Position numbers and translations under genes: made by a program
Notes under the pieces: model-generated
Databases searched by the model: none
What the model saw: the letters and a program-made list of their open reading frames with translations, nothing else
What the model was told of the DNA's origin: nothing
Part shown: in pieces, positions 8,197-15,513 of the stretch
Position numbering within the stretch: position 1 is the first letter of the stretch
Layout of the letters: every line of letters starts with the position of its first letter
From: Clostridiales bacterium
Lineage (GTDB): Bacteria > Bacillota > Clostridia > Christensenellales > Aristaeellaceae
Assembly: GCA_015056245.1 (NCBI GenBank)
Contig: SVGQ01000019.1
Span: forward strand, 1 to 35,373
DNA length: 35,373 bases
Direction of reading: 5' to 3'

Positions 8197-8225
8197 TTGC
8201 ATTTGTACCCCGAACCCGATATAAT
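8197..8225 (+). promoter_or_regulatory. Sigma-A-type promoter of lonA
   Basis: A -35 TTGCAT (8197-8202) and a perfect -10 TATAAT (8220-8225) are separated by 17 bases. It lies right after the lonB stop, so lonA-ysxC can be expressed independently of lonB. No CtsR heptad repeat is visible near it. Confidence 0.85.
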
Positions 8226-8230
8226 CATTC

Positions 8231-8271
8231 AAGGCTTTTGCCTTTTATGATTTCCGCCTGCCGGGCAGGCG
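8231..8271 (+). promoter_or_regulatory. Two stem-loops in the lonA leader
   Basis: The predicted 5' leader carries AAGGC-tttt-GCCTT (8231-8244, followed by TT) and a GC-rich perfect inverted repeat, CGCCTGCC (8255-8262) and GGCAGGCG (8264-8271). The second ends three bases before the lonA Shine-Dalgarno TGGAGGT. It could be an operator or an RNA stem affecting translation or stability. A terminator role is less likely because no proper T-tract follows. Confidence 0.5.
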
Positions 8272-8284
8272 TTTGGAGGTACAT

Positions 8285-10645
8285 ATGCAGGAAACGAGTC
8301 GCAGAACGCTTCGCAGGACGTTGCCATTGCTGCCCCTCCGGGGTCTGATGGTCTTCCCGCACATGGTGATGCATTTTGATGTAGGCCGCCCCAAGAGCGT
8401 TGCTGCTTTGGAAAAAGCCATGATGGATGATCAGCTGATCTTCCTTGTGGCGCAGCGGGATGCGGATGTGGATGATCCCAAGAACAGCGACCTGTACCGG
8501 GTGGGTACGGTGGCCCGGGTCAAACAGGTGCTCAACCTGCCGGGCGACAGCATCCGTGTGCTGGTAGAAGGCCTTCACCGGGCCGTGTTGCTCAATGTGG
8601 TGGAAATGGAACCCTTCATGGTGGCGGAGGTGCGCAATGTAACCAAAGCAGCCGCCGGCAGCGATCCTTTGGAATTGAAAGCGCTGGTGAGAACCACCCA
8701 TCAATATTTCGAAGAACTGGCAAAGGTCAGCAAGCGGGTTTCTCAGGAAACCCTGCAATCCGTCCTGTCCGTGGATGATCCCGAACAGTTGGCGGATATC
8801 ATCGCTGCCAATGTGCTCACCGAGCTGCCGGATCGCCAGTCTGTGCTGGAAAAGCTCAAGGTATCCGACCGGCTGGAAACGGTCTGTGCCATCATGCTCC
8901 GGGAAATCGAACTGACCGGCGTGGAAAAGCAGGTGCAGAGCCGTATCAAGACCCAGATCGAGCAGAACCAGAAGGATTACTACCTCCGGGAACAGATCAA
9001 GGCTATCCAGACCGAATTGGGCGATAAGGATGGCACTGAGGTGGAGGAACTGCGAGAACGTCTGGCAAAAACGCCGCTGAATGATGAAGCCCGTCAGAAA
9101 GCTCAGAAGGAGATCGACCGCCTGTCCCAGATGCCTCCGGGAATCCCGGAGATCAACGTGACCCGTACCTACATCGAATGGATTCTGGATTTGCCGTGGG
9201 AAAAGACCACCAAGGATCAGCTGGATCTGAAGCGGGCACGGAAAGTGCTGGATCAGGATCACTATGGTATGGAGCAGGTCAAGGAACGTATCATCGAATA
9301 CCTTGCCGTACTGCGCATGAAGCAGGATATGAAGGGACCCATTCTGTGCTTCGCTGGCCCTCCCGGTGTGGGCAAGACCTCCATTGTGCGCTCCATCGCC
9401 AAGGCAGTGGGCCGCGAGTTTGTGCAGATGTCGCTGGGCGGCGTGCGGGATGAAGCGGAGATCCGTGGTCATCGGCGCACCTATGTGGCAGCTATTCCGG
9501 GCCGGATTATCGCGGGCCTCAAACAGGCTGGTACCATGAATCCTGTGTTCCTGTTCGACGAAATCGACAAGCTGAGCCGGGACAGCCACGGCGATCCTTC
9601 CGCGGCTTTGCTGGAAGTGCTGGACGGCGAGCAGAATCATGCTTTCCGGGATCATTACATGGAACTTCCTTTCGATTTGAGCCGTGTTATGTTCATCACC
9701 ACAGCCAACAGCATCGATACCATTCCGCCGGCGCTTCGCGACCGTCTGGAGATCATCGAGGTTTCCAGCTACACCGAGGAAGAGAAACTCCGCATCGCCA
9801 AGAAGCACTTGCTGCCCAAGCAGGTGACTGCCCATGGCTTGAAAGCCGGCAGTGTCCGCATGACGGAAAAGCTGATCAGCACAGTCATCGAGGACTATAC
9901 CCGCGAGGCGGGCGTTCGTCAGCTGGAGCGGGTGCTTGGTAAGGTGGTCCGGAAAGCTGCTGTGGAAATGCTGGATAAGGATACCCAGCAGGTCACCATG
10001 GGCATGGACAAGCTTCGCGGCTATCTGGGTGCAGCCCGCTATACCCGCGAGGCGCTGGAAACCGTGGACCGCATTGGCGTGGTCAATGGTCTGGCTTATA
10101 CCTCCGTTGGCGGCGAATTGCTGCCAGTGGAATGCACCATGATGGAGGGTACAGGCATATTGCAGCTGACCGGCAGTCTGGGCGATGTGATGCAGGAAAG
10201 TGCGAAAGCGGCTCTCAGTTGGGTGCGCTCTCATTGCACTCCCTGGGGCGTAAGCGCGGAATTCTTCCGCAAGCATGATATTCATATCCATGTGCCGGAA
10301 GGCGCAGTGCCCAAGGATGGCCCCAGCGCGGGCGTTACCCTGACCACGGCTCTGGTGAGCGCGCTGCTTTCCATTCCTGTGCGGCAGAATGTAGCCATGA
10401 CCGGCGAAGTGACCCTCCGGGGACGCGTGCTGCCCATCGGCGGTCTGAAAGAAAAACTGATGGCGGCGTACCGGGCTGGGATCAAAACGGTGCTCATTCC
10501 CAAGGAGAACGAAAAGGACTTGGAGGATGTGGCTCAGGTGGTACTGGACAAACTGACCATCCAGCCGGTGGATGATGTGGAGCAGGTGCTGGCTGCCACG
10601 CTGGCAGAAGCCTTGCCCGTGGCGGAGGTGCAGCATGGAAATTAA
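8285..10645 (+). CDS. lonA: ATP-dependent protease La (LonA)
   Basis: The 786-residue cytoplasmic AAA+ protease has the full LonA layout. The N-terminal substrate-recognition domain (about residues 1-200, with [16 protein letters not shown]) is followed by a long coiled-coil segment. The AAA+ module has Walker A GPPGVGKT at residues 358-365 and Walker [13 protein letters not shown]. The protease domain has catalytic Ser681 (PKDGPSAG) and Lys724 ([14 protein letters not shown]). The ATG at 8285 is preceded by TTTGGAGGTACAT. It degrades misfolded and regulatory proteins. The 3' end overlaps the start of ysxC by 11 bases. A long antisense open frame over 8225-10636 is a shadow. Confidence 0.97.
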   Translation: MQETSRRTLRRTLPLLPLRGLMVFPHMVMHFDVGRPKSVAALEKAMMDDQLIFLVAQRDADVDDPKNSDLYRVGTVARVKQVLNLPGDSIRVLVEGLHRAVLLNVVEMEPFMVAEVRNVTKAAAGSDPLELKALVRTTHQYFEELAKVSKRVSQETLQSVLSVDDPEQLADIIAANVLTELPDRQSVLEKLKVSDRLETVCAIMLREIELTGVEKQVQSRIKTQIEQNQKDYYLREQIKAIQTELGDKDGTEVEELRERLAKTPLNDEARQKAQKEIDRLSQMPPGIPEINVTRTYIEWILDLPWEKTTKDQLDLKRARKVLDQDHYGMEQVKERIIEYLAVLRMKQDMKGPILCFAGPPGVGKTSIVRSIAKAVGREFVQMSLGGVRDEAEIRGHRRTYVAAIPGRIIAGLKQAGTMNPVFLFDEIDKLSRDSHGDPSAALLEVLDGEQNHAFRDHYMELPFDLSRVMFITTANSIDTIPPALRDRLEIIEVSSYTEEEKLRIAKKHLLPKQVTAHGLKAGSVRMTEKLISTVIEDYTREAGVRQLERVLGKVVRKAAVEMLDKDTQQVTMGMDKLRGYLGAARYTREALETVDRIGVVNGLAYTSVGGELLPVECTMMEGTGILQLTGSLGDVMQESAKAALSWVRSHCTPWGVSAEFFRKHDIHIHVPEGAVPKDGPSAGVTLTTALVSALLSIPVRQNVAMTGEVTLRGRVLPIGGLKEKLMAAYRAGIKTVLIPKENEKDLEDVAQVVLDKLTIQPVDDVEQVLAATLAEALPVAEVQHGN

Positions 10646-11270
10646 GCAGGCTTCCTTTGTGACCAGTCTGGCAAAGTATCACGAAAACCCGCCCATCCAG
10701 CTGCCTCAGCTGGCAGTGGTGGGCAAGAGCAACGTGGGTAAAAGTTCGCTGATCAATTCTCTTTGCAATCGTCGCAAACTGTGCAAAACCAGCGCTACTC
10801 CCGGCAAGACCCGCCTGATCAACGTTTTTCTGATCAACGAGGAATTCCATCTGGTGGATTTGCCCGGCTACGGCTTTGCCAAGGTGGACAAGGCCGAGAA
10901 AAAACGCTGGGGCGATATGATGGACACCTATTTTCAGGAAAGCAACTATCTGATGCACGTGCTCCATCTGGTGGATATCCGCCATGAGCCTACACAGGAC
11001 GATATCGCCATGAATCAGTACTTCCGTCAGATGGATATTCCCTTTACCGTGGTCGCCACCAAGGCAGACAAGATCAGCCGGGCGGCCCGGATGAAGCATA
11101 TTGCGCCCATCTGCCGCGCCCTGCTGGTGCAGCCCTGGGAGATCATTCCCTATTCCAGCGAGGATGGCTTTGGACGGGATAAGCTGCTGGATGTGATCGA
11201 GGATGTGCTCTACGGCGAGGAAGAGGAACTGGCGGAGGGGGACATTCTGACCGAAGAAACCGAGGCATAA
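10635..11270 (+). CDS. ysxC: Ribosome biogenesis GTPase YsxC/EngB
   Basis: The 211-residue GTPase is needed for late assembly of the large ribosomal subunit. The G1 motif GKSNVGKSS, the switch I segment KTSATPGKTRLIN, G3 LVDLPGYGFAKV and G4 TKADK are all present. The ATG at 10635 overlaps the lonA stop (10643-10645), with CGGAGGTG as ribosome binding site inside lonA. The acidic tail after about residue 190 is slightly longer than usual. lonA-ysxC is the same pairing as in Bacillus subtilis. I see no strong terminator after the stop. Confidence 0.95.
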   Translation: MEIKQASFVTSLAKYHENPPIQLPQLAVVGKSNVGKSSLINSLCNRRKLCKTSATPGKTRLINVFLINEEFHLVDLPGYGFAKVDKAEKKRWGDMMDTYFQESNYLMHVLHLVDIRHEPTQDDIAMNQYFRQMDIPFTVVATKADKISRAARMKHIAPICRALLVQPWEIIPYSSEDGFGRDKLLDVIEDVLYGEEEELAEGDILTEETEA

Positions 11271-11283
11271 AGCCGAATAGAAA

Positions 11284-11319
11284 AACACCATTTGAGTAAC
11301 GCTGCATAGCATGTAGTAT
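11284..11319 (+). promoter_or_regulatory. Sigma-K-like promoter (or overlapping sigma-A promoter) of the orphan gene
   Basis: AACA (11284-11287), 17 bases, then CATAGCATG (11305-11313) fits the sigma-K pattern (mACm, N16-17, CATAnnnTA) except at the last base. The same layout precedes dpaA. A sigma-A reading is also possible: TTGAGT (11292-11297), 16 bases, TAGTAT (11314-11319). In addition, 11296-11313 is the imperfect inverted complement of 11353-11368, which covers the start codon. Which element is used cannot be decided by reading. Confidence 0.45.
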
Positions 11320-11353
11320 CCTCCTGCTTGGAATTGAGGAAAGGAGCGGAAAC

Positions 11354-11677
11354 ATGCAGCAGCGTTACTTGTATATGAAGCCGGCATTGCAGCCCAGCGA
11401 GGCGGTTTTGCTGCCAGCGCTGCCCAGACGCAGATGGCTGGAGCCACTGGTGGTGGAACCTGCTCATTCTGTACCCGACAGCGGTTTTGTGCCTGTTACC
11501 GGAGATTGGAACGGACAGACCACTGCCCTGAGCACTCATGTGCGTTCTGGCGGCAGTATGGCTGGGCGCGGGATCCTGCGGGCTGTAGGAGCCATGGGTA
11601 ATCCTTATCCGGGACGGAATACTTCCGTGGGCCAGCGGACAGCCAGACGGAGCAGAATGTCCCTAAGGCCCAGATGA
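11354..11677 (+). CDS. Hypothetical 107-residue basic protein, candidate sporulation-associated
   Basis: I do not recognise this protein. The ATG at 11354 is preceded by AAAGGAGCGGAAAC, a strong site, and the stop lies 7 bases before a strong terminator, so it looks like a genuine single-gene transcript. The N-terminal half is rich in proline, leucine and valine (LLPALPRRRWLEPLVVEP). The C-terminal half is rich in glycine, serine and arginine and ends in a strongly basic tail (RTARRSRMSLRPR). There is no signal peptide, membrane helix or known motif. The promoter resembles the sigma-K-like one of dpaA, which suggests, but does not prove, a late mother-cell (for example coat) protein. AGA codons are more frequent than in the neighbours. 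Confidence 0.6.
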   Translation: MQQRYLYMKPALQPSEAVLLPALPRRRWLEPLVVEPAHSVPDSGFVPVTGDWNGQTTALSTHVRSGGSMAGRGILRAVGAMGNPYPGRNTSVGQRTARRSRMSLRPR

Positions 11678-11683
11678 AAAAGA

Positions 11684-11720
11684 GCTGCCGCAGATGAGAT
11701 TTCTGCGGCAGCATCTCTTT
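11684..11720. terminator. Bidirectional terminator between the orphan gene and the CAP gene
   Basis: GCTGCCGCAGA (11684-11694) and TCTGCGGCAGC (11702-11712) form a perfect 11-bp stem with a 7-base loop. AAAAAGA precedes it and ATCTCTTTT follows, so it has a T-tract on both strands. It serves the plus-strand orphan gene (stop at 11677) and the minus-strand CAP gene (stop at 11772). Confidence 0.88.
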
Positions 11721-11771
11721 TGCAAAGAATTGTCGGATGCAAACACGGCTTGTGGACTGGGATCCCTTTTC

Positions 11772-12632
11772 TCACCGTACAAACAGCTGGGTCACATACA
11801 CATATCCCTGCGCGTCCGTCACAACGCCGATTCCAACTTTTATCCAGCTGGAGGACAGGATGTTCCTGCGGTGTCCGGCGCTGCTCATAAAGGCCGCCTG
11901 AGATTTTTCCACCGTGGCATGGTGAGCGATATTTTCACCCACCGCATTGAAGGGGTAACCGAGGGTTTTCAGCATCTGGGATGCGCTGCCGTAGGTGGGG
12001 GAGGTGTGGGCAAAGTAACGGTTGTCGCGCATGTCCTGACTCTTCAGCCGTGCAATGCTGCAAAGAACCGGATCCAACTGCAAAGGAGCCATTCCATTGG
12101 CTGCCCGGTCCTGATTGAGCAAAAGAAATGCAATTTCCTCTTGCGTGGTTACATAACCCGTAGTATAATCATCGTCTGTAGAGGGGGCAGGCGTTGCCAC
12201 GATTGGTTTTCTGGTCGCTTCCGGCTGCGGGGTCGCAGTGGGAGTGGGCCGGGGCGTGGCAGCAGTCGTCGGTTTTGGCGTCTCTGTTCTCTCAGGCATG
12301 GCTGTCGGTAAGGGGAGTTTTTCCGGTGTGGCAGTGGGCACAGGAGCTGCTGTTGGCTGTTCAGTAGCCTCGGGCAGCGGTACCTGCGTGATCACCGGCG
12401 CTTCGGTAGGCTTGGGTGTTGCGTGAGGTACTTGCGTCAATACCGGCTGCTCTATTACTGTCGGCGTTGGTGTGCGTGCTGCCTCCGGCTTTTCTGTCTG
12501 GCAGGGGGTCGGCTGTCTGTAAGGCCAGCCGGATATGCCAAACTGTGCGGTTGGCGCTTCTGCTTGGGCCGTGGTACCGGCTCCCAGCATCATCGCCAGA
12601 AGCAGGGACAGTGTCTTCTGTTTCTTTTCCAT
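11772..12632 (-). CDS. Secreted CAP/SCP-domain protein with a Pro/Thr linker
   Basis: The 286-residue protein has a signal peptide (KKQKTLSLLLAMMLGAGTTAQA). A low-complexity linker rich in proline, threonine and glutamate (about residues 36-155, with repeated TP and ATP units) follows. The C-terminal CAP domain (about 160-286) starts at EEIAFLLLNQDRAANGMAPL and has the cavity residues in HTSPTYGSASQML, the GENIAHH strand and SAGHRRNIL. It resembles the YkwD group. Bacterial CAP proteins are common in spore formers, but their biochemical role is unsettled; the linker suggests it spans or sits in the cell wall. GGAGGTTTCCC precedes the ATG at 12632. It is monocistronic, between the bidirectional terminator and a promoter with tandem repeats. 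Confidence 0.9.
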   Translation of the reverse strand: MEKKQKTLSLLLAMMLGAGTTAQAEAPTAQFGISGWPYRQPTPCQTEKPEAARTPTPTVIEQPVLTQVPHATPKPTEAPVITQVPLPEATEQPTAAPVPTATPEKLPLPTAMPERTETPKPTTAATPRPTPTATPQPEATRKPIVATPAPSTDDDYTTGYVTTQEEIAFLLLNQDRAANGMAPLQLDPVLCSIARLKSQDMRDNRYFAHTSPTYGSASQMLKTLGYPFNAVGENIAHHATVEKSQAAFMSSAGHRRNILSSSWIKVGIGVVTDAQGYVYVTQLFVR

Positions 12633-12652
12633 GGGAAACCTCCGTACTGTTC

Positions 12653-12694
12653 AGTATATTTGCTTTACGCAACAAAATCGTAATATATTCGTAA
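12653..12694 (-). promoter_or_regulatory. CAP gene promoter with tandem TTACGA repeats
   Basis: On the minus strand a -10 TATACT lies at 12658-12653. No normal -35 is present; instead two direct repeats of TTACGA (plus-strand TCGTAA at 12678-12683 and 12689-12694), 11 bases apart, occupy the -35 region and upstream. An 11-base period is typical of OmpR-type response regulators acting as activators. An inverted repeat CAAAATCGT/ACGATTTTG (12673-12681 and 12705-12713) spans the repeats. Confidence 0.5.
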
Positions 12695-12790
12695 TATGTT
12701 TTCAACGATTTTGCCAGCCCGATTCCATGGGAATCCATGCCAAGTTACCAAAGGACGTGGGTCCGCAATGTTTAGAGGGGGAACTCGAAA

Positions 12791-13189
12791 ATGAAACTGG
12801 TGAAATGCCCAAGGTGCGACCTGAATTACATTCAGGAGACCGAAAAGCTGTGCAAAGTGTGCCAGCGTGAAATGAAAGGCGAACAGACTTCCGAAGAGAT
12901 GGAAATGTGCTCCGTCTGTAATGCCGCGCCTGCTCTGCCCGGTCACGATGTATGCCTTGGATGTTTGAAGGAAATGAACACCGGTAACACCACCAGCGAT
13001 CAAGAAGACAGCAATGTTGGCGACAACGCCCTGCCTGAACTCAGCTCCGTGAGCACTATGGATGAAATCATTCCACAGATTCACGAAGATATTCCTGAGA
13101 ATGAGTACGGCGATATTCAGAACGAACTGTCTCTGGAAGATATGATCGAAGAAGAAAACCAGGACGAGGACGAAGAGGAAGAAGAGTAA
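12791..13189 (+). CDS. Double zinc-ribbon protein with an acidic tail
   Basis: The 132-residue protein contains eight cysteines in two sets of CxxC pairs: C6/C9 with C21/C24, and C40/C43 with C55/C58. Each set should bind one zinc ion. The rest is acidic and probably disordered, ending in a run of Glu and Asp (SLEDMIEEENQDEDEEEEE). There is no catalytic domain. Short zinc-ribbon proteins of this type occur in Clostridia without assigned function; binding of nucleic acid or protein is only a guess. GAGGGGGAACTCGAAA precedes the ATG. The metallophosphoesterase gene follows after 31 bases and is probably co-transcribed. The upstream gap (12633-12790) also contains the palindrome GATTCC-atg-GGAATC at 12721-12735. 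Confidence 0.8.
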   Translation: MKLVKCPRCDLNYIQETEKLCKVCQREMKGEQTSEEMEMCSVCNAAPALPGHDVCLGCLKEMNTGNTTSDQEDSNVGDNALPELSSVSTMDEIIPQIHEDIPENEYGDIQNELSLEDMIEEENQDEDEEEEE

Positions 13190-13220
13190 ATCTCCGTCCG
13201 CTGGCGAAAGAGAGGGAAGC

Positions 13221-13925
13221 ATGGCTGTATTTGCAATTGGCGATCTGCATTTGCCGGGGCATTGCGAAAAGCCCATGGATGTGTTTGGCAGCCATTGGGA
13301 ACGCCATTTTGAAACGATTTCCCAGCATTGGCTGGAGATGGTTGTTCCCAGCGATGTGGTGCTGCTTCCTGGCGATATCAGCTGGGCGATGCAGCTTTCT
13401 CAGGCAGAAGATGATCTTCGTGCCATCGAAGCGCTTCCCGGCACTAAGCTGTTTTTGCGCGGAAATCACGATTATTGGTGGAATGCCATCGGCAAAGTAC
13501 GCAGCATGTTGGGGGCAGGCAGCCATGCTTTGCAAAACGATGCGATCGCTGTTGGTGGTCATGTGTTCTGCGGTACCCGCGGCTGGATGTTCCCTACTGC
13601 GGTACAGCCCTTGGGTGAACAGGATGAGAAGGTATTCCTCCGGGAGTGTATGCGCCTGAGGATGTCGCTGGATCATGCGGTAAAGCTGTCCGGCGGTGAG
13701 CCGGTGATCGTCATGATGCATTTTCCACCGCTGTTTGCCGATAGTGCTTCCACAGCCTTTACGGATATTTTGGATGAATATCCTGTTTCGCATGTTGTCT
13801 ATGGTCATCTGCATGGTCATGGAATCAAGGTAGCGTTTGAAGGCGAACGAAAAGGGATTCAGTACCATCTGGTTTCCTGTGATGCATTGGGGTTTTGCCC
13901 GAAATGCATTATGGAAGGTCAGTAA
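13221..13925 (+). CDS. Calcineurin-like metallophosphoesterase
   Basis: The 234-residue protein has the complete set of metal-binding motifs of the family: GDLHL (D8, H10), GDISWA (D52), GNHDYWW (N82, H83), a histidine in VMMHFPP, and GHLHGHG. The length and the motif GNHDYWWNAIGKVR agree with a conserved group of Firmicute phosphohydrolases annotated only as metallophosphoesterase. The substrate is unknown; cyclic nucleotides, nucleotides or phosphoproteins are possible. A GAGAGGGAAGC site precedes the ATG. No signal peptide is seen, so it acts in the cytoplasm. Confidence 0.92.
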   Translation: MAVFAIGDLHLPGHCEKPMDVFGSHWERHFETISQHWLEMVVPSDVVLLPGDISWAMQLSQAEDDLRAIEALPGTKLFLRGNHDYWWNAIGKVRSMLGAGSHALQNDAIAVGGHVFCGTRGWMFPTAVQPLGEQDEKVFLRECMRLRMSLDHAVKLSGGEPVIVMMHFPPLFADSASTAFTDILDEYPVSHVVYGHLHGHGIKVAFEGERKGIQYHLVSCDALGFCPKCIMEGQ

Positions 13926-13971
13926 ATCCTAACAAAACAAACAACTAAATATTACGAAATCGTAACATTTG

Positions 13972-14085
13972 AAACAAGAACGAGCGTTCGGACGGTGTTC
14001 TGTCAGCCTTTGGAAGCAAAGCGATCGAACACACCCCATTTTTTCGGGAATGAGGACAATCCGGAACGAGCGTTCTTGTTTTTTG
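13972..14085 (+). ncRNA. Candidate structured RNA closed by a long helix and T-tract
   Basis: In the 314-base gene-free stretch 13926-14239, AAACAAGAACG (13972-13982) pairs perfectly with CGTTCTTGTTT (14071-14081), and the helix continues inward after an AG/AG mismatch with CGTTC/GAACG (13985-13989 and 14064-14068). Both arms carry GAACGAGCGTTC. Inside are two more hairpins: GTGTTC/GAACAC (13995-14000 and 14027-14032) enclosing CTTTG-gaag-CAAAG, and CCC/GGG around a T-run. A T-tract (14078-14084) ends the element. This is the architecture of an independent small RNA, but it could be an elaborate terminator of the phosphoesterase gene. I do not recognise the family. An upstream palindrome TTACGA-aa-TCGTAA lies at 13952-13965. 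Confidence 0.4.
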
Positions 14086-14141
14086 TTCCTCCGGAAAATC
14101 TCTGTAAGCCTCTAAAGGTGTTGCGGCATAAGGCTTTGGGA

Positions 14142-14170
14142 TTGATTCCCCTTTTTGAATGTGCTATAAA
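14142..14170 (+). promoter_or_regulatory. Sigma-A-type promoter of the dcw cluster
   Basis: TTGATT (14142-14147) and TATAAA (14165-14170) are 17 bases apart, with an extended -10 TG at 14162-14163. The start of transcription would be near 14178, giving a leader of about 60 bases that includes the hairpin TCCCT-atta-AGGGA (14193-14206). G-rich words of five bases 10 bases apart (14224-14228 and 14234-14238) precede the start codon and could be MraZ-type repeats; this part is weak. Confidence 0.7.
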
Positions 14171-14239
14171 TGTGTCATGAAGTGGATAGTCATCCCTATT
14201 AAGGGAGACGAATAGCGACTGAGTGGGGAGGCGAGGGGC

Positions 14240-14767
14240 GTGGATGATAACCGTCAGCAGACAGCTGCGGAACCCGCGCAGCAGTTGCCCCGCAGCTTCA
14301 CCTTCTTTGGCTGTTACGACCACACCCTCGACAGCAAAGGCCGCCTGATCATTCCCAATGCATACCGCAAACCGCTGGGCGATACGTTTACCATCAGTGT
14401 TACGCCGGACGGCGAAGGCATTGCGCTGTATCCGGAAGCAGTTTTTGATGAAATGCTGGCGGACCTGTATCAGCTCAACCGGCTGGATGAATCCCTGCAG
14501 AAGTATTTGGCTTATCTGGGTAAGATGAGCTACCGCTACATGGAGGCAGATACTCAGGGCCGTATCCTGATCCCCGCCAAGCTTCGCCAAAGGATGCTGG
14601 GGGATGCCAAGGAACTGGAAGTGAGCGGTGCCATGGATCATGTGCGCATTGTTGATGCTCTGAAGGGATCTGACGAGGATGACTACTTCGATCTGAACCG
14701 CAAGGAAATCCTGCGGAACGTAAGCAAACTGAAAGCGGACCAACTGGCCCGGAAAGGAGAGGCGTAA
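14240..14767 (+). CDS. mraZ: Transcriptional regulator MraZ
   Basis: The product has 175 residues; typical MraZ has about 143. The two AbrB-like domains are recognisable: FGCYDHTLDSKGRLIIPNAYR and later ADTQGRILIPAKLRQ, each with the signature DxxGRxxIP. MraZ binds DNA as a ring-shaped oligomer and usually represses its own operon. The extra length lies in an N-terminal extension of about 22 residues (rich in Gln, Ala, Pro) and in the C-terminus. The GTG start at 14240 follows GAGGGG closely; no better start lies nearer the conserved domain. It is first in the dcw cluster; the usual next gene rsmH is missing. Confidence 0.93.
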   Translation: MDDNRQQTAAEPAQQLPRSFTFFGCYDHTLDSKGRLIIPNAYRKPLGDTFTISVTPDGEGIALYPEAVFDEMLADLYQLNRLDESLQKYLAYLGKMSYRYMEADTQGRILIPAKLRQRMLGDAKELEVSGAMDHVRIVDALKGSDEDDYFDLNRKEILRNVSKLKADQLARKGEA

Positions 14768-14770
14768 GCG

Positions 14771-15418
14771 ATGACTCAGGAATATCAGTATGTCTATGGC
14801 TCGTCCAATGCGGCAAGCACAGAGGGGATCATTCCTAACCCCAACCGCAGAATGACTATCAGCAGCAATGTACGGCTGCGTGACAATATTTGGGACAGCC
14901 GCACCGGTCGGATCATCCCGGAAGAAGACGCTCAGGCACGCCGTCATCGGGTGCAGGGCATGACCATCGAACTGAAAAACCTGAACGAAAGTGAAGCCCG
15001 TGCCCAGAAATGGGCTGAGCAGGGCTGGTTGGGCAAGCGCCTCAATCTGTCCACTGCCATGGTGATCGCAATGGCGCTGTTTATGCTGCTGGGAATGTTC
15101 ACGCTCAGTCACCGTTCCTCTCTGGAGGACTGGAACGACAAGTATGAGATCACCATGCGCGGCGTTTCTCAGGTTCGGGAAGAAAACGCGGAGATTCAAG
15201 CCCGTATTGATGATGCCAAGCGGGAGGAAGATATCACCTACCGTGCTGCCAATGAATTGGGTATGATTCGTGCAGGCGATGCCCACACCATCCCCCTGAA
15301 TGCGGTGGACGCATATCCGAGGGATACCGCGCCCGCTGGCTATACTGCCGAGGTGGTAGTGGACGGATGGGGCGTGGATGAGGTCAGTCACACGTCTGTG
15401 GCAGCCAGTGCAGAATAA
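14771..15418 (+). CDS. FtsL-like divisome membrane protein
   Basis: The 215-residue protein has a long cytoplasmic N-terminus (about 92 residues), a single membrane helix (about residues 93-112, LSTAMVIAMALFMLLGMFTL) and an extracytoplasmic helix with heptad character (WNDKYEITMRGVSQVREENAEIQARIDDAKREEDI). A short domain ending near YTAEVVVDGWGVDE follows. This bitopic, coiled-coil build and the position between mraZ and a class B PBP are those of FtsL. Sequence identity to FtsL cannot be judged by reading, as the family is highly divergent. The N-terminal tail is longer than usual. AAAGGAGAGGCG precedes the ATG. The start lies 3 bases after mraZ. Confidence 0.75.
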   Translation: MTQEYQYVYGSSNAASTEGIIPNPNRRMTISSNVRLRDNIWDSRTGRIIPEEDAQARRHRVQGMTIELKNLNESEARAQKWAEQGWLGKRLNLSTAMVIAMALFMLLGMFTLSHRSSLEDWNDKYEITMRGVSQVREENAEIQARIDDAKREEDITYRAANELGMIRAGDAHTIPLNAVDAYPRDTAPAGYTAEVVVDGWGVDEVSHTSVAASAE

Positions 15419-15431
15419 GACTTATGCTGAG

Positions 15432-15504
15432 ATGACGCATCTTTGGTCGAAAGCGTCATAATCATTCGGACGGAAGCATACAACCCATTATCAAGCATAA
15501 TGGG
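15432..15504 (+). promoter_or_regulatory. Sigma-E-like promoter and stem-loops before the PBP gene
   Basis: TCATAAT (15456-15462), 14 bases, CATACAAC (15477-15484) matches the sigma-E pattern (KMATATT, N14-15, CATACAnT) at 13 of its 14 fixed positions or nearly so. Two inverted repeats flank it: ATGACGC/GCGTCAT (15432-15438 and 15453-15459) and CCCATTAT/ATAATGGG (15484-15491 and 15497-15504). The last one includes the beginning of the Shine-Dalgarno GGGGGAAGG and could mask it. A promoter here would fit spoVD of Bacillus subtilis, which is controlled by sigma-E. Confidence 0.55.
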
Positions 15505-15513
15505 GGAAGGTGT

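Noticed and set aside
8225..10636. Very long minus-strand open frame opposite lonA
   Set aside because: It mirrors a clear LonA gene, has no ribosome site and its composition (rich in His, Gln, Leu) is that of a codon-bias shadow. The same holds for 29637-31949 opposite maltose phosphorylase and 26424-28118 opposite ftsZ.
13995..14180. Small open frame of 61 codons in the gap before mraZ
   Set aside because: It has no ribosome binding site, crosses the structured element and the mraZ promoter, and its product has no plausible motif.
14181..14243. Array of MraZ binding repeats before mraZ
   Set aside because: Only two G-rich words with 10-base period are seen and they overlap the ribosome site; a third repeat is missing.
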